DNA from: Microbacterium sp. zg-Y1090
GTDB taxonomy: Bacteria; Actinomycetota; Actinomycetes; Actinomycetales; Microbacteriaceae
DNA: 64,000 nucleotides
Assembly: GCF_030246945.1 (NCBI RefSeq)
Contig: NZ_CP126742.1
Span: 1,798,001 to 1,862,000, forward strand
Direction of reading: 5' to 3'
Shown: piece after piece, positions 37,659 to 48,095 of the stretch
Position numbering within the stretch: position 1 is the stretch's first letter
Layout: every line of letters begins with the position of its first letter
The notes under the pieces: model-generated
What the model was told of the DNA's origin: nothing
Seen by the model: the letters and a program-made list of their open reading frames with translations, nothing else
Databases searched by the model: none
Translations under genes and position numbers: made by a program

Positions 37659-37755
37659 GCAGCGATCGTGGCGCGCTGTGGCCGGCCGCGCGGGGGCGCA
37701 TCGGCGCGCCGTGGACGCTCAGGTCCGATCGGCGCCTGAGGAGAAGGCGCCGGCC

Positions 37756-38079
37756 TCAGGAATCGAGCGAGAGCTCCTCGGGCAGGTGGAAGTCCCGCCG
37801 CGTCAGCTCCTCGACGTTGACGTCCTTGAATGTCAGCACACGCACCGACTTCACGAACCGGTCGGCGCGGTAGATGTCCCACACCCACACGTCGGTCATC
37901 GAGATCTCGAAGTAGAAGTCGTGCTCGGTGTCACGACGCACCACGTTCACCTCGTTGGCGAGGTAGAACCGGCGCTCGGTCTCGATGACGTACGCGAACT
38001 GCGACACGACATCGCGGTACTCGCGATACAGCGCCAGCTCAAGTTCGCGGTCGTAGTCCTCGAAGCCCTCGTCATCCAT
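37756..38079 (-). CDS. DUF2469 family protein
   Basis: 107 residues, strongly conserved in Actinobacteria between rnhB and yraN (YDRELELALYREYRDVV, TDVWVWDIYRADRFVKSVRV). Acidic, cytoplasmic, function unknown. The 97-base gap to yraN contains a GC-rich inverted repeat near 37725-37752. Confidence 0.92.
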   Translation of the reverse strand: MDDEGFEDYDRELELALYREYRDVVSQFAYVIETERRFYLANEVNVVRRDTEHDFYFEISMTDVWVWDIYRADRFVKSVRVLTFKDVNVEELTRRDFHLPEELSLDS

Positions 38080-38102
38080 GGTGACTCCATCCTAGGCCCG
38101 GG

Positions 38103-38762
38103 TCAGAACAGCGTCGGCGCTTCCGCGATCGCCCACGACGCTCGGTGATGGGAGCTCAGGCCGATGGCACGGATCGCCTCCCGGTGTTCCAGGCTCGCGT
38201 AGCCCTTGTTGCGCGCCCACTGATAGTCCGGCCACTCGTCGTGGAGGGTCGTCATGTGCGCGTCGCGGGCCACCTTGGCGATGACGGATGCCGCGGCGGC
38301 GCTCGCACAGTCGCGGTCGGCCTTCACCACCGGTCGCACGTTCAGTCCGGTTCCCCCGGCGGGGGTGATGTAGTCGTGGTTGCCGTCGAGCAGCACCAGC
38401 GCCTCCTCTGCGACGACGCCGTGCGCGGTCAGCTGCGTGATGGCGCGCAGTGCCGCCAGGCCCAGGGCGCGGATGATGCCGACCTGGTCGACCTCGGCGG
38501 GACTGGCCCAGCCCACGGCCGAGGCCTGCACCCAGCCGGCGGCGCGCGCGGCGACGTCGGCACGGCGCGCGGCGGGCACGAGCTTGGAATCGCGCAGCCC
38601 CTCGGGGATGCGACGGCGGGCGCGCGCCGCATCCATCGCCACGGCACCGACGGCCACAGGACCGGCGAGGGCACCTCGGCCGACCTCGTCGCACGCGATC
38701 ACCAGCGGGTGCTCGCGCAGCAGACGTCGCTCGAGGGTCAGTCGGGGCTCGACGACGGTCAC
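38103..38762 (-). CDS. rnhB: Ribonuclease HII
   Basis: 219 residues. The DEVGRGALAGPV active-site strand contains the conserved Asp-Glu, a later LLDGNHDYI supplies the third acidic residue, and KADRDCASAAAASVIAKV is the conserved C-terminal helix. It removes ribonucleotides and RNA-DNA hybrids. The start overlaps the lepB stop by 4 bases. Confidence 0.95.
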   Translation of the reverse strand: MTVVEPRLTLERRLLREHPLVIACDEVGRGALAGPVAVGAVAMDAARARRRIPEGLRDSKLVPAARRADVAARAAGWVQASAVGWASPAEVDQVGIIRALGLAALRAITQLTAHGVVAEEALVLLDGNHDYITPAGGTGLNVRPVVKADRDCASAAAASVIAKVARDAHMTTLHDEWPDYQWARNKGYASLEHREAIRAIGLSSHHRASWAIAEAPTLF

Positions 38763-39517
38763 GGCTCGGTCGACTCCGGATCAGAGCTCGGGATGCCGGC
38801 GAACACGTCGTGCTGGCCGTCGATCAGCCCGAGCCGGTCCAGCGGCCACGTGATGAGGAACGCCCGGCCGACGACGTTCTCGATCGGAACGAAACCCTTG
38901 CCGGGCTGGTCCACGTTGTACCGCGAGTCGCGGGAGTGGTCGCGGTTGTCGCCCAGCACCCAGAGAGATCCTTCGGGCACGACGACGTCGAACTCCACCA
39001 CCTTCGGGGCGTTCTCGCCGGCGAGCAGATTCAGGTAGGGCTTCTCGTCGATCGGCACGCCGTTGACGGTCAGCTGCCCGAGCACGTTGCAGCACACCAC
39101 CCTGTCTCCGGGAAGCCCGACGATGCGCTTGATCAGGTGATCCTTGCTATCGGGCGCAGAGAGGCCGATGAAGCCCATGGCAGCGTCCACCGCAGCCGCC
39201 AGCGGAGCGCGCTCCGGTTCCGGCGTGACGGGGAGCCAGCCGCCCGGGTCGCGGAAGACCACGACGTCGCCGCGGTCGTAGCCGCCGAACCGTGGCGACA
39301 GCTCATCGACCAGGATGCGGTCCTCGATCTGCAGCGTCTGCTGCATCGACCCCGACGGGATGTAGAACGAGCGGACGACGAAGGTCTTCACCAGGAACGA
39401 CACGACGACCGCGATCAGCACGATGACGAGCACATCGCGCAGGAACGGCCACCATCCTCGGCGGCGATGCGCCGCAGGTTCCTGTGGCGGCACCATCTGC
39501 TCAGCCGTCATCGACAT
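38759..39517 (-). CDS. lepB: Signal peptidase I
   Basis: 252 residues. One N-terminal transmembrane helix (about 28-48), the catalytic Ser in IPSGSMQQTLQIED, the catalytic Lys region KRIVGLPGDRV and GDNRDHSRDSR (box E). It cuts Sec/Tat signal peptides on the outer face of the membrane. It is followed by rnhB, with rplS upstream in the same direction but separated by a hairpin. Confidence 0.95.
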   Translation of the reverse strand: MSMTAEQMVPPQEPAAHRRRGWWPFLRDVLVIVLIAVVVSFLVKTFVVRSFYIPSGSMQQTLQIEDRILVDELSPRFGGYDRGDVVVFRDPGGWLPVTPEPERAPLAAAVDAAMGFIGLSAPDSKDHLIKRIVGLPGDRVVCCNVLGQLTVNGVPIDEKPYLNLLAGENAPKVVEFDVVVPEGSLWVLGDNRDHSRDSRYNVDQPGKGFVPIENVVGRAFLITWPLDRLGLIDGQHDVFAGIPSSDPESTEP

Positions 39518-39606
39518 TCCTCTTCCGCCGCCCGCCGACCACGGGCGTTCGCGCGCTCAAGCGTCGCACATTCCACCTGGACCCGCGGTGTACGACGCGG
39601 GCGGAG

Positions 39607-39647
39607 ACGACGGATGCCCCGGGCACGAGACCCAGGGCATCCGTCGT
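39607..39647 (-). terminator. Hairpin terminator after rplS
   Basis: ACGACGGATGCCC (39607-39619) pairs perfectly with GGGCATCCGTCGT (39635-39647) across a 15-base loop, starting 10 bases after the rplS stop. No T-tract; the stem is strong. Confidence 0.65.
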
Positions 39648-39657
39648 GAGAGCACGA

Positions 39658-40014
39658 TCAGCGGTCGCGCTTCTCCTTGATCTTGGCCTTCTTGCCGCGG
39701 AGGTTGCGCAGGTAGTACAGCTTCGCGCGACGCACGTCACCACGGGTGACGACCTCGATGTGGTCGATCACCGGGCTGTGCACCGGGAAGGTGCGCTCCA
39801 CGCCGACCTGGAAGCTGATCTTGCGGACGGTGAAGGTCTCGCGCACACCATCTCCCGAGCGACCGAGCACGACGCCCTGGAAGATCTGGATACGCGAGCG
39901 GTTTCCCTCGGTGATGTTGACGTGCACCTTGACGGTGTCACCGGGGCCGAACTGGGGGATGTCCGAGCGCAGGGATGCTGCGTCGACAGAGTCGAGGATC
40001 TGCATGATCGTCAC
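39658..40014 (-). CDS. rplS: 50S ribosomal protein L19
   Basis: 118 residues, standard length. It shows the L19 signature ([44 protein letters not shown]). It lies at the 30S-50S interface. The 149-base region upstream separates it from the membrane-protein gene and probably carries its promoter. Confidence 0.97.
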   Translation of the reverse strand: MTIMQILDSVDAASLRSDIPQFGPGDTVKVHVNITEGNRSRIQIFQGVVLGRSGDGVRETFTVRKISFQVGVERTFPVHSPVIDHIEVVTRGDVRRAKLYYLRNLRGKKAKIKEKRDR

Positions 40015-40163
40015 TTCCTGCAGCCGCCACAGGTCGACCGCGAGATAGAGGAGTAAAAGAAAGTCGGTGCCCCGGGACCGACTGCGCGGTCCGCTCCCCT
40101 GAGGCAGAGACCTTCAGGGCACGAAGATCCATTCTGCCATGCCGCGACCCCCCGGCCAAACCA

Positions 40164-40655
40164 TCAGACGCTCGGGGGCGTGCGCTTCTCCTCGATGACG
40201 ACCACCTCGGGGGCCTCGGGCTCCACGCGCTCCTCCGGAGCAGGGATGAACGCGGCGCCGCCCTGGGTGCGCATCAGCGTGATGCGGGGGCCGCTCTCGG
40301 ACCACAGCTGCCACAGCAGCAGCCAGAACAGACCGACCGCGAGGGCGGCGGAGCCGAACGCCTGGGCGATCCACGCCGGGCCGTACCAGCCGAGTGAGAT
40401 CACCGACAGGTGCCAGAGGCCGAAGCCGAGCACGTCCCACCACGACACCGCCCGCTCCGCGCGCACCGTCCCCCGCGCCCGCACCAGCAGCATCAGGGCC
40501 AGTTCGACGAGGAAGACCGCGGGTACGGCGATGAACAGGGCCCACACGAAGGCGAAGCCGCCGGCATCGAAGACGCCCCAGCCGACCAGCAGCCACAGCG
40601 GCAGCACGAAGGCCGCAGGCAGCAGCCAGAGAAAGAACGCCCGTCGCAGCCACAT
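40164..40655 (-). CDS. Four-helix membrane protein, unknown function
   Basis: 163 residues from ATG at 40655. Four hydrophobic segments (about 6-23, 28-53, 67-88 and 92-115) are followed by a cytoplasmic tail rich in Glu and Pro. No catalytic motif. It is divergent from map. Confidence 0.65.
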   Translation of the reverse strand: MWLRRAFFLWLLPAAFVLPLWLLVGWGVFDAGGFAFVWALFIAVPAVFLVELALMLLVRARGTVRAERAVSWWDVLGFGLWHLSVISLGWYGPAWIAQAFGSAALAVGLFWLLLWQLWSESGPRITLMRTQGGAAFIPAPEERVEPEAPEVVVIEEKRTPPSV

Positions 40656-40750
40656 GTCTCCGATGCTACGCCTGCCCCGCATGCCGGGCACCGTATGCGC
40701 CCGCGGCGTGCGCATCATCGGCGAGAATGGAAGACGACGGAAGGAAACCG

Positions 40751-41533
40751 ATGATCGAGCTGCGCACACCCGCCGAGATCGACGCGATGCGCCCCGCCGG
40801 CCGATTCGTGGCCGAGGTGCTCACGACCCTGCGCGACGAGACGAAGGTGGGCACGAACCTGCTCGCGATCGACCGCCGCGCCCACGACATGATCCGCCGC
40901 GCCGGCGCGGAGTCCTGCTACATCGACTACCACCCCTCGTTCGGCGCCAGTCCATTCGGCAAGGTCATCTGCACCTCGGTCAACGACGCGGTGCTGCACG
41001 GTCTCCCCCACGACTACGCGCTGCGCGACGGCGATCTCGTGACGCTGGACTTCGCCGTCGCCGTCGACGGCTGGGTCGCCGATTCGGCCGTGTCGTTCGT
41101 GGTGGGCACGCCGCGCGACGAGGACCTCGCCCTCATCGACACCACCGAGCGGGCGCTGGATGCGGCGATCGCCGCCGCCACCGTCGGCAACCGGGTGGGC
41201 GACATCTCCCACGCCGTGGCCCAGGTCGCTCACGGCGACGGATATTCCATCAACACCGACTTCGGCGGGCACGGCGTCGGGCGCACCATGCACGGCGACC
41301 CCCACGTGCCCAATGACGGCAAGCCCGGTCGCGGCTATCCGCTGCGCCCCGGGCTCGTGCTCGCGCTGGAGCCCTGGTTCCTGCAGACCACCGACGAGCT
41401 CATCACCGACCCGGACGGCTGGACGCTGCGCAGCGTCGACGGTTCCCGAGGCGCGCACTCCGAGCACACCATCGCGGTCACCGCGGAGGGTCCGATCGTG
41501 CTGACTGACCGCTCCTTCCTCGGCGTCGACTGA
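40751..41533 (+). CDS. map: Methionine aminopeptidase
   Basis: 260 residues from the ATG at 40751 behind GGAAGGAAACCG. It has the type I MetAP metal ligands in DFAVAVDGWVADSA, GHGVGRTMHGDPHVPN (His) and LALEPWF (Glu), plus a late Glu in the HSEHTIAV motif. It removes the initiator Met. It stands as a single rightward gene between two leftward ones. Confidence 0.95.
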   Translation: MIELRTPAEIDAMRPAGRFVAEVLTTLRDETKVGTNLLAIDRRAHDMIRRAGAESCYIDYHPSFGASPFGKVICTSVNDAVLHGLPHDYALRDGDLVTLDFAVAVDGWVADSAVSFVVGTPRDEDLALIDTTERALDAAIAAATVGNRVGDISHAVAQVAHGDGYSINTDFGGHGVGRTMHGDPHVPNDGKPGRGYPLRPGLVLALEPWFLQTTDELITDPDGWTLRSVDGSRGAHSEHTIAVTAEGPIVLTDRSFLGVD

Positions 41534-41551
41534 GAGCGGACGCGCCGCGCC

Positions 41552-41947
41552 TCAGGCGGCGACCGCCATCCGTCCGTAGCCGAGTGCGATCAGCAGGCTG
41601 AGCGCGGCGAGCACGGCCGCGACGGGCACCATCGTGTAGCGCTCCGGCCGGCTGCGTGAGACGCCGTTCATCACGATCCCGACCGCGAAGTACGCCGTGA
41701 TGACCCACATCGCGATGGTCGAGAACGTCGAGGGCACCACGTCGATCATGTCGACGCGGTCGAAGGCGATCACGACGATGACGGCGTAGATCACGATCGC
41801 CACGATGCTTCCCATGCGCAGCCGCGCCGGCAGGACCCGGTGCTGCCCGCCCCAGGCGAAGCGCCCGATCGGCGCGCCGAGCGCGAGTGCGAGCTGGAAC
41901 AGGGCCAGCGCGGCCAGCACGATCGTCAGCGCAAGGGCGAAGGGCAT
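41552..41947 (-). CDS. Small membrane protein
   Basis: 131 residues with four hydrophobic segments (about 4-24, 46-66, 76-95 and 108-128). A GRFAWGGQHRVLPARLRMGS loop lies between the first two. The same sequence type is widespread in Microbacteriaceae without a known role. Convergent with map. Confidence 0.65.
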   Translation of the reverse strand: MPFALALTIVLAALALFQLALALGAPIGRFAWGGQHRVLPARLRMGSIVAIVIYAVIVVIAFDRVDMIDVVPSTFSTIAMWVITAYFAVGIVMNGVSRSRPERYTMVPVAAVLAALSLLIALGYGRMAVAA

Positions 41948-41982
41948 TTCGCCACCCTAGCGGGGCGGCGGGTCGGACCCCG

Positions 41983-42678
41983 TCAGGCGAGCAGGTCCGG
42001 GCGCCGTTCGCGCGTGCGCTCAACCTGCTGCTCGTGCCGCCAGGCGGCGATGGCGCCGTGGTTGCCGCTGAGCAGGATCGGCGGGACGGTGCGCCCGCGC
42101 CATTCAGAGGGCTTGGTGTACGACGGGTACTCCAGCAGCCCGTCCTCGTGGGATTCCTCCACGAGGCTCTCGGGGTTGCCCACGACGCCGGGGATGAGCC
42201 GGCCGATGGCCTCGATCATGGCCATCGCGGCGACCTCGCCGCCGTTGAGCACGTAGTCGCCCAGGCTCACCAGCCGCACCTCGCCGAGGGTCGCCGCGTA
42301 GTCGAACACCCGCTCGTCGATGCCCTCGTAGCGTCCGCACCCGAACACCAGCTGCGGCTGCTGCGCGAATTCGCGGGCGGTGGCCTGCGTGAACCGCTCG
42401 CCGGCGGGCGAGGGGAAGACGAAGACGGGACGGATGCCGGCTTCGGCGGCCTCGGCGGCGATGGCATCGAGCGCCTCGCCCCACGGCTCGGGCTTCATGA
42501 CCATGCCGGCGCCGCCCCCGTAGGGTGTGTCGTCGACGGTGCGGTGACGGTCGTGCGTGTGCTCGCGCAGGTCGTGCACGCGCACGTCGAGCAGTCCCGC
42601 GCCGCGGGCCTTCCCCAGAAGGGAGACCTCGAGCACGTCGAAGAACGCCGGGAAGATCGTGACGACGTCGATGCGCAC
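41983..42678 (-). CDS. trmD: tRNA (guanine37-N1)-methyltransferase
   Basis: 231 residues from a GTG at 42678, two bases from the rimM stop; upstream in-frame codons overlap rimM and are not TrmD-like. The SPOUT-fold knot is shown by [14 protein letters not shown] and [15 protein letters not shown], with [12 protein letters not shown] at the N-terminal side. It methylates G37 to prevent frameshifting. It belongs to the rpsP-khpA-rimM-trmD operon. Confidence 0.95.
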   Translation of the reverse strand: MRIDVVTIFPAFFDVLEVSLLGKARGAGLLDVRVHDLREHTHDRHRTVDDTPYGGGAGMVMKPEPWGEALDAIAAEAAEAGIRPVFVFPSPAGERFTQATAREFAQQPQLVFGCGRYEGIDERVFDYAATLGEVRLVSLGDYVLNGGEVAAMAMIEAIGRLIPGVVGNPESLVEESHEDGLLEYPSYTKPSEWRGRTVPPILLSGNHGAIAAWRHEQQVERTRERRPDLLA

Positions 42679-42679
42679 G

Positions 42680-43405
42680 TCAGCCCTCGGAGCGCGGCGC
42701 CTCAGGAGCGTCCGCCTCGGGCGCGGCGATGTCGGCGACCGGCGCAGCGCCGGCGGCATCTGCGGCGGCGTCGACATCGGCGGCATCCGCCTCAGCGACG
42801 GTATCCGCGTCGGCGGGCTCGGGCTGCGCCTCGGGTTCGGCGGGCAGGTCCTCGAGCAGTCCGGCCGGCGGCGTGACGATGACGCGGCCGGCAGCGAGGT
42901 CGACCTCGGGGACGATCGCCTTGACGAAGGGGACGAGGATCTCGGCGTCGTCGGAGCCCGTGGGACGCACGATCAGCAGGTCCTGCGCGGGGAGGTGGTC
43001 CACGCGGACCACGCGACCGAAGACCTGGCCGTCGCGGACGACGTCGAGGCCGACGAGCTGATGGTCGTACCAGGCGTCGGGCTCGGGAGCCTCGTCGGTG
43101 TCGTCCTGGTCGATCCAGAGGATGGCCCGCACGAGGGTCTCCGCACCCTCGCGGTCCTCGACATCGTCGAAGAACACCACGGGGTGGGAGTTCATCCACC
43201 GGAACTCACGCACGGTGACGGTCTTGCCATGCCAGGGCGACGTCTCGGGCACCTGCAGCGTGAACTGCGCGCCGGGGACGAAGCGCCGGTCCGGGTCGTC
43301 GGTGTACAGCTCCAGCTTCAGCGCACCCTTGAGGCCGTGCGCCTTGACCAGGCGCCCGACCCGCAGCTGGGCACGCGGGGTCTTCGCAGCGGACACGTCA
43401 GTCAT
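42680..43405 (-). CDS. rimM: 16S rRNA processing protein RimM
   Basis: 241 residues. The N-terminal RimM barrel starts with [19 protein letters not shown]; the PRC-barrel domain contains [10 protein letters not shown] and [20 protein letters not shown]. The last 60-70 residues are a low-complexity Ala/Asp/Glu tail not needed in most RimM proteins. It assists 30S head assembly with S19. It overlaps khpA by 8 bases. Confidence 0.94.
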   Translation of the reverse strand: MTDVSAAKTPRAQLRVGRLVKAHGLKGALKLELYTDDPDRRFVPGAQFTLQVPETSPWHGKTVTVREFRWMNSHPVVFFDDVEDREGAETLVRAILWIDQDDTDEAPEPDAWYDHQLVGLDVVRDGQVFGRVVRVDHLPAQDLLIVRPTGSDDAEILVPFVKAIVPEVDLAAGRVIVTPPAGLLEDLPAEPEAQPEPADADTVAEADAADVDAAADAAGAAPVADIAAPEADAPEAPRSEG

Positions 43406-43628
43406 CCGCGACGTCTACCCGCACGCGGCGCCCGTCGGCCAGTGCCGACACGACGGTGCGCAGCGCTTTGGCCGTGCGTCCGCCGCGCCCGATGACGCGC
43501 CCCCGGTCATCCGGGTGCACGCGCACCTCCAGCACATCACCACGGGGCGAGGTGGAGGAATGGATCTTCACGTCGTCCGGGTGATCGACGATCCCCTTGA
43601 CGACGTGCTCGAGCGCGGCGGCCAGCAA
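43398..43628 (-). CDS. khpA: KH-domain RNA-binding protein KhpA
   Basis: 76 residues from a TTG start. A single KH domain has the GRGGRTAKALRT loop (GxxG). It binds RNA with KhpB/EloR in other Gram-positives. Its position between rpsP and rimM is conserved. Confidence 0.93.
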   Translation of the reverse strand: MLAAALEHVVKGIVDHPDDVKIHSSTSPRGDVLEVRVHPDDRGRVIGRGGRTAKALRTVVSALADGRRVRVDVADD

Positions 43629-43632
43629 CGGA

Positions 43633-44058
43633 TTACTCTGCGTCGGTCGAGGCGGCCTCAGCCGACTCGTCGGACGCGGCGTCGGCGGCAGGCGCGTCGG
43701 CCTTCTTCTCCGCCTTCGGCTTGACGACGGACTTCTTCGCGGCGTCGATCTCGAACGGCGCCTTCGGCTCGGCCGTCTTCACGGTCGAAACGGCGTTCTT
43801 GTCGCCCTTGAAGGTGCCCCAGTCGCCGGTCAGCTTGAGGATCGCGGCGACCTGCTCGGTGGGCTGGGCGCCCACGGAGAGCCAGTACTGCGCGCGCTCG
43901 GAGTCGACCTCGATGAACGAGGGCTCCTCGGTCGGGTGGTACTTGCCGATCTCCTCGATGACGCGACCGTCACGCTTGGTGCGCGAGTCGGCGACGACGA
44001 TGCGGTAGTACGGGGCACGGATCTTGCCGAGCCGCTTGAGACGGATCTTGACAGCCAC
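43633..44058 (-). CDS. rpsP: 30S ribosomal protein S16
   Basis: 141 residues from the GTG at 44058, preceded by AGGAGAATT; in-frame sequence upstream is antisense to the ligase gene. Core S16 is residues 1-90 ([32 protein letters not shown]). The remaining 50 residues are Lys/Ala/Asp-rich, a typical actinobacterial extension. First gene of the trmD operon. Confidence 0.95.
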   Translation of the reverse strand: MAVKIRLKRLGKIRAPYYRIVVADSRTKRDGRVIEEIGKYHPTEEPSFIEVDSERAQYWLSVGAQPTEQVAAILKLTGDWGTFKGDKNAVSTVKTAEPKAPFEIDAAKKSVVKPKAEKKADAPAADAASDESAEAASTDAE

Positions 44059-44238
44059 AATTCTCCTGAATGTGTCGGAAGGATGAACGTCGCCTGGAGC
44101 GTGGGGTGCACACCCGGCAAAAGCTCTGAGGGTGGATCGTGGGCTGGATAGAGGGTCGAGCACACGGTCCGACCTTCTATTTTGCCAGATGCCGGGCCAT
44201 GCCGCGAACCACCCTCCTGTGCGTGCCAGACTGTGCGC

Positions 44239-45402
44239 ATGACGGTGCCCTTCGCGACATCCGCCCGCTCGTCCGTGGGACTGGAATGGGAGCTGATGCT
44301 CGCCGACGGCGAGACCGGCGACCTCGTCCCCCGCGCCCCGGAGGTGATCGCCGCCCTCGAGGAGTCGACAGCCCATGAGCGCTTCACGGTGACGGGCGAG
44401 CTGCTGACCAACACCCTCGAAGTGACCAGCGGCATCGGCAGCACGGTCGCCGCCGCCGTCGACGACATCGCCGACGCCATCGCGGCGGTGCGCAGCGTCA
44501 CCGACCCCCTCGGACTGGAGCTGCTGTGCGCGGGCAGCCACCCCTTCGCGCAGTGGTACGACCAGGGCGTGACGGACAAGACCCGCTACAACACGCTCAT
44601 CGAGCGCACGCAGTGGTGGGGGCGCAACATGATGATCTGGGGCATCCACGTGCACGTCGGCGTCGACCACGTCGACAAGGTGCTGCCGATCGTCAACGCC
44701 CTCGCGACCTACCTGCCGCACCTGCAGGCGCTGTCGGCGTCGAGCCCCTTCTGGGCAGGCGAATCCACCGGCTACGCCTCCAACCGCGCGCTGGTCTTCC
44801 AGCAGCTGCCGACCGCGGGCCTCCCCTGGCCCCTGCAGAACTGGGCGGAGTACGAGGCCTACCTCGACGACATGGTCGCCACGGGCGTCATGGCGGATGC
44901 CACCGAGGTGCGCTGGGACGTGCGCCCGGCGCCGCGCTGGGGAACCGTAGAGGTGCGCGCCTGCGACGGCATGTCGACCCTGCCGGAGCTCGCCGCCGTC
45001 GCCGCGCTGGTGCAGGTGCTGGTGGAGCACTTCTCCCGGGAGCTGGATGCCGGGCGCGAGCTGCCCATCCTGCAGCCGTGGTTCGTGCGCGAGAACAAGT
45101 GGCGCGCGGCCCGGTACGGCTTGGACGCTCGTCTGATCGTCGACCGCGAGGGCACCCAGGCGCCCGTCGCCGAGCACCTGCGCGAGACGCTGGACCGCCT
45201 CGCCGACATCGCCGTCGAGCTGAAATGCGCGCGGGAGTTCGCCGAAGTCGACACGATCCTCGCCGGCGGAGCGAGCTATGCCCGGCAGCTGACGGTGGCC
45301 GAGGCGGCCGATGGCGACCTGCGCGAGGTCGTGCAGCACCTCATCCGGGAGTTCCGCAACGGTCCGACCCTGCGCGAGCACCTGCGCCAGCTGCGCACCT
45401 GA
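44239..45402 (+). CDS. Glutamate-cysteine ligase family 2 (YbdK-type carboxylate-amine ligase)
   Basis: 387 residues from ATG at 44239. GCS2 motifs are present: [10 protein letters not shown] at the N-terminus, [18 protein letters not shown] and the late [15 protein letters not shown]. Family members join glutamate to an amine or cysteine using ATP; YbdK itself has weak activity. Substrate unproven. Convergent with ffh. Confidence 0.87.
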   Translation: MTVPFATSARSSVGLEWELMLADGETGDLVPRAPEVIAALEESTAHERFTVTGELLTNTLEVTSGIGSTVAAAVDDIADAIAAVRSVTDPLGLELLCAGSHPFAQWYDQGVTDKTRYNTLIERTQWWGRNMMIWGIHVHVGVDHVDKVLPIVNALATYLPHLQALSASSPFWAGESTGYASNRALVFQQLPTAGLPWPLQNWAEYEAYLDDMVATGVMADATEVRWDVRPAPRWGTVEVRACDGMSTLPELAAVAALVQVLVEHFSRELDAGRELPILQPWFVRENKWRAARYGLDARLIVDREGTQAPVAEHLRETLDRLADIAVELKCAREFAEVDTILAGGASYARQLTVAEAADGDLREVVQHLIREFRNGPTLREHLRQLRT

Positions 45403-45493
45403 CGCGACCTCCCCCGGACACCGCCGCCGACGGCGGGGCGGGGGTACGCCGGCGCGCCGAGCCGAGCGGATGCCGCCGGTCGCGTTCGAGCGA

Positions 45494-47050
45494 TCAGGCC
45501 TTGCCGAACAGCTTCTGGATCTCGGCGAGCTCCGCCTCGGTGGGCGGGGTCTGCGGCGCGCCCAGGCCGAAGCCCGATCCCGACGCGGCCGGGGCGGCCG
45601 CCGCCAGGCCCGCGGCCTCGGCGGCACGCTTGGCGGGGTTGCCCGAGCGAGGGACGTTGCGCTTCTTCGCGGCCTTGTTCCCGCGCTTGCTCGATGCGCC
45701 GGGCTTGCCGCCGACCGCGCCCATGCCGGGGATGTTGGGGACACCGCCGCGCGCGACGGTCTTCATCATCTTCGCGGCCTGCTCGAAGCGCTGCACGAGC
45801 TGGTTGACGTCGGTGACCGTCATGCCCGAACCCCGCGCGATGCGCAGGCGGCGGGAGCCGTTGAGCAGCTTGGGGTTGCGTCGCTCAGCGGGGGTCATCG
45901 AGCGGATGATGGCCTCGGTGCGGTCGATCTCGCGCTCGTCGAAGTCGTCGAGCTGTTGCTTCATCTGCCCCATGCCCGGGAGCATCCCGAGCATCTTCTT
46001 CATCGAGCCCATCTTCTTGAGCTGCTGCATCTGCTCGAGGAAGTCTTCGAGGGTGAAGGTCTCGGTCGCGAGCTTCTGCGCGACCTTCTGGGCCTCTTCC
46101 TCGTCGAACGCCTGCTGCGCCTGCTCGATCAGGGTGAGGATGTCACCGAGGTCGAGGATGCGGCTGGCCATGCGGTCGGGGTGGAAGGCCTCGAGGTCGT
46201 CCAGACCCTCACCGGTCGACGCGTAGATGATCGGGCGGCCGGTGACCGATGCGACCGACAGCGCGGCACCACCACGCGCGTCGCCGTCGAGCTTCGACAG
46301 CACGACACCCGTGAAGTCGACACCCTCCTGGAAGGCCTTGGCCGTGTTGACGGCGTCCTGACCGATCATCGCGTCGATGACGAACAGCACCTCGTCGGGG
46401 TCGGTCGCCTTGCGGATGTCGGAGGCCTGCTTCATCAGCTCGGCATCGACGCCCAGCCGTCCGGCGGTGTCGATGATGACCACGTCGTGCTGCTGGCGGC
46501 GGGCGGTCTCCACGCCGTCCCGGGCGACCTGCACGGGGTTGCCGACGCCGTTGCCCGGTTCGGGCGCGTAGATGGCGGCACCGGCCTGCTTCGCCACGAC
46601 CTGCAGCTGGTTCACGGCGTTGGGGCGCTGGAGATCGGCGGCCACCAGCAGCGGCGTGTGGCCGTCCTTCTCGAGCTGCTTCGCCAGCTTGCCGGCGAAC
46701 GTCGTCTTACCGGAGCCCTGGAGCCCCGCGAGCATGATGACCGTCGGCGGGTTCTTCGCGAACTGCAGGCGACGCTGCTGCCCGCCGAGGATCGCGACGA
46801 GCTCCTCGTTGACGATCTGCACGACCTGCTGCGCCGGATTCAGCGCGCGATTGACCTCGTCGCCGAGCGCCCGCTCACGCACCTTGGCGGTGAACTCCTT
46901 GACCACGGGCAGCGCGACGTCGGCATCCAGCAGCGCCCGGCGGATCTCGCGGACGGTGCCGTCGACATCGGCGGCGGTGAGCTTGCCTTTGGTGCGGAGG
47001 TTGCGGAAGGTCTCTGTGAGACGATCTGAGAGCGTGCCGAAGGTAGCCAT
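45494..47050 (-). CDS. ffh: Signal recognition particle GTPase
   Basis: 518 residues. N domain, then G domain with Walker [11 protein letters not shown] (109-118) and DTAGRLGVD, then the Met-rich M domain ([20 protein letters not shown] and beyond) for 4.5S RNA and signal-sequence binding. A Gly/Ala tail follows. It pairs with FtsY encoded at 48651. Confidence 0.97.
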   Translation of the reverse strand: MATFGTLSDRLTETFRNLRTKGKLTAADVDGTVREIRRALLDADVALPVVKEFTAKVRERALGDEVNRALNPAQQVVQIVNEELVAILGGQQRRLQFAKNPPTVIMLAGLQGSGKTTFAGKLAKQLEKDGHTPLLVAADLQRPNAVNQLQVVAKQAGAAIYAPEPGNGVGNPVQVARDGVETARRQQHDVVIIDTAGRLGVDAELMKQASDIRKATDPDEVLFVIDAMIGQDAVNTAKAFQEGVDFTGVVLSKLDGDARGGAALSVASVTGRPIIYASTGEGLDDLEAFHPDRMASRILDLGDILTLIEQAQQAFDEEEAQKVAQKLATETFTLEDFLEQMQQLKKMGSMKKMLGMLPGMGQMKQQLDDFDEREIDRTEAIIRSMTPAERRNPKLLNGSRRLRIARGSGMTVTDVNQLVQRFEQAAKMMKTVARGGVPNIPGMGAVGGKPGASSKRGNKAAKKRNVPRSGNPAKRAAEAAGLAAAAPAASGSGFGLGAPQTPPTEAELAEIQKLFGKA

Positions 47051-47095
47051 GATTCCCCGATTCTACGCGGACGCGCGACCCACCCGCCGACCCTG

Positions 47096-48043
47096 CTAGG
47101 CGGTCGGCTCCTGGAAGAGGGTCAGCTGCAGTCCGGCGGGTGCGCGCAGCCGCGCGTTGACCGAGCGCCACGGCGTCACGCGGGCGGATGCCTGCAGCTG
47201 CGCGCCGGCACGGACGAGCGCGGATGCCGCGGCGTCGGCGTCGCCGACTTCGAGTCCGATCCGCAGCGGGTCACTGGGGGCATCGCCGTCGGTCTCGACG
47301 GCGTCGATGTACCCCACCTGCGCCGGGTTGGCCAGCTCCAGCGTGGCGCGGCCGGCGTCGAGGATCGCCACGCGCGCACCGCCCTCCGCTTCGTAGGCCG
47401 CCGCCTGCGGCATTCCGAGGGCATCCCGGTAGAACTCCAGCGCCTCGTCGAACCGTTCGGCCCGCACCACGAGTCGCAGCTGCCGCACCGGGCCCGCCGC
47501 GTCGGGCACCGCCGACAGCGCTGATTCCAGCAGCGGCGCGAGCGCCGCTCCCCCCGGCCCGTCGCCCGCCCACGCCCAGACAGCCGCGAAGACCGCGCCC
47601 GCGTAGGCGCTTCCGGTCACCTCGGCCTGCAGGGGCGCCCGGCCGTCGCCGACCAGCCTGCCCGTCACGGCCGTTCCCAGGCGCAGCTGACGCACGGCGC
47701 GCTCACGGTGCAGCTCGGCAGCCAGCCCCATCGCGGCTTCGTGGATGATCGCCAGCGCGAGGTGATCGGGAGCGAAGTCGTCGCCGATCGCGGCCAGCGT
47801 CTCGCGCACCGCCGCACCCGCGCCGAGCGCTGCCGTCGCGGCATCCAGTCGTTCGTCCAGCCCCGACCAGAGCACGTCCGCCTTCGAGGCGAAGTAGTTG
47901 AAGAAGCTCGACCTGCTCACGCCGGCGCGCCTGGTGATGTCGGCGACCGACGTGGCGTCGTAACCCTGCTCCAGGAACAGCTCGCATGCCGCCTCGGCGA
48001 GAGTGTGGCGCGAGGAGGCTCTGGGTCTACCCACCCGGTTCAT
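47096..48043 (-). CDS. TetR regulator fused to a glyoxalase/VOC domain
   Basis: 315 residues. The N-terminal TetR helix-turn-helix (about 12-58: ADITRRAGVSRSSFFNYF) is followed by helices of a ligand-binding region (60-180) and a C-terminal VOC domain (about 186-312: VRQLRLVVRAERFDEALEFY, later LEVGDADAAASALVRAG). VOC domains bind metals or small hydrophobic ligands. The fusion suggests a sensor in which the VOC part binds an effector. It is a monocistronic gene with no adjacent target evident. Confidence 0.85.
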   Translation of the reverse strand: MNRVGRPRASSRHTLAEAACELFLEQGYDATSVADITRRAGVSRSSFFNYFASKADVLWSGLDERLDAATAALGAGAAVRETLAAIGDDFAPDHLALAIIHEAAMGLAAELHRERAVRQLRLGTAVTGRLVGDGRAPLQAEVTGSAYAGAVFAAVWAWAGDGPGGAALAPLLESALSAVPDAAGPVRQLRLVVRAERFDEALEFYRDALGMPQAAAYEAEGGARVAILDAGRATLELANPAQVGYIDAVETDGDAPSDPLRIGLEVGDADAAASALVRAGAQLQASARVTPWRSVNARLRAPAGLQLTLFQEPTA

Positions 48044-48095
48044 ATGCTCAGCGTACGGATCTCTCCGCGCCGTCGCGCACGCGGTGCCGCCTGGG

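Noticed and set aside
44059-45744. Upstream in-frame extension of rpsP through the opposite strand of the ligase gene
   Set aside because: S16 begins at the GTG at 44058 with a good ribosome binding site; the extension is antisense shadow.
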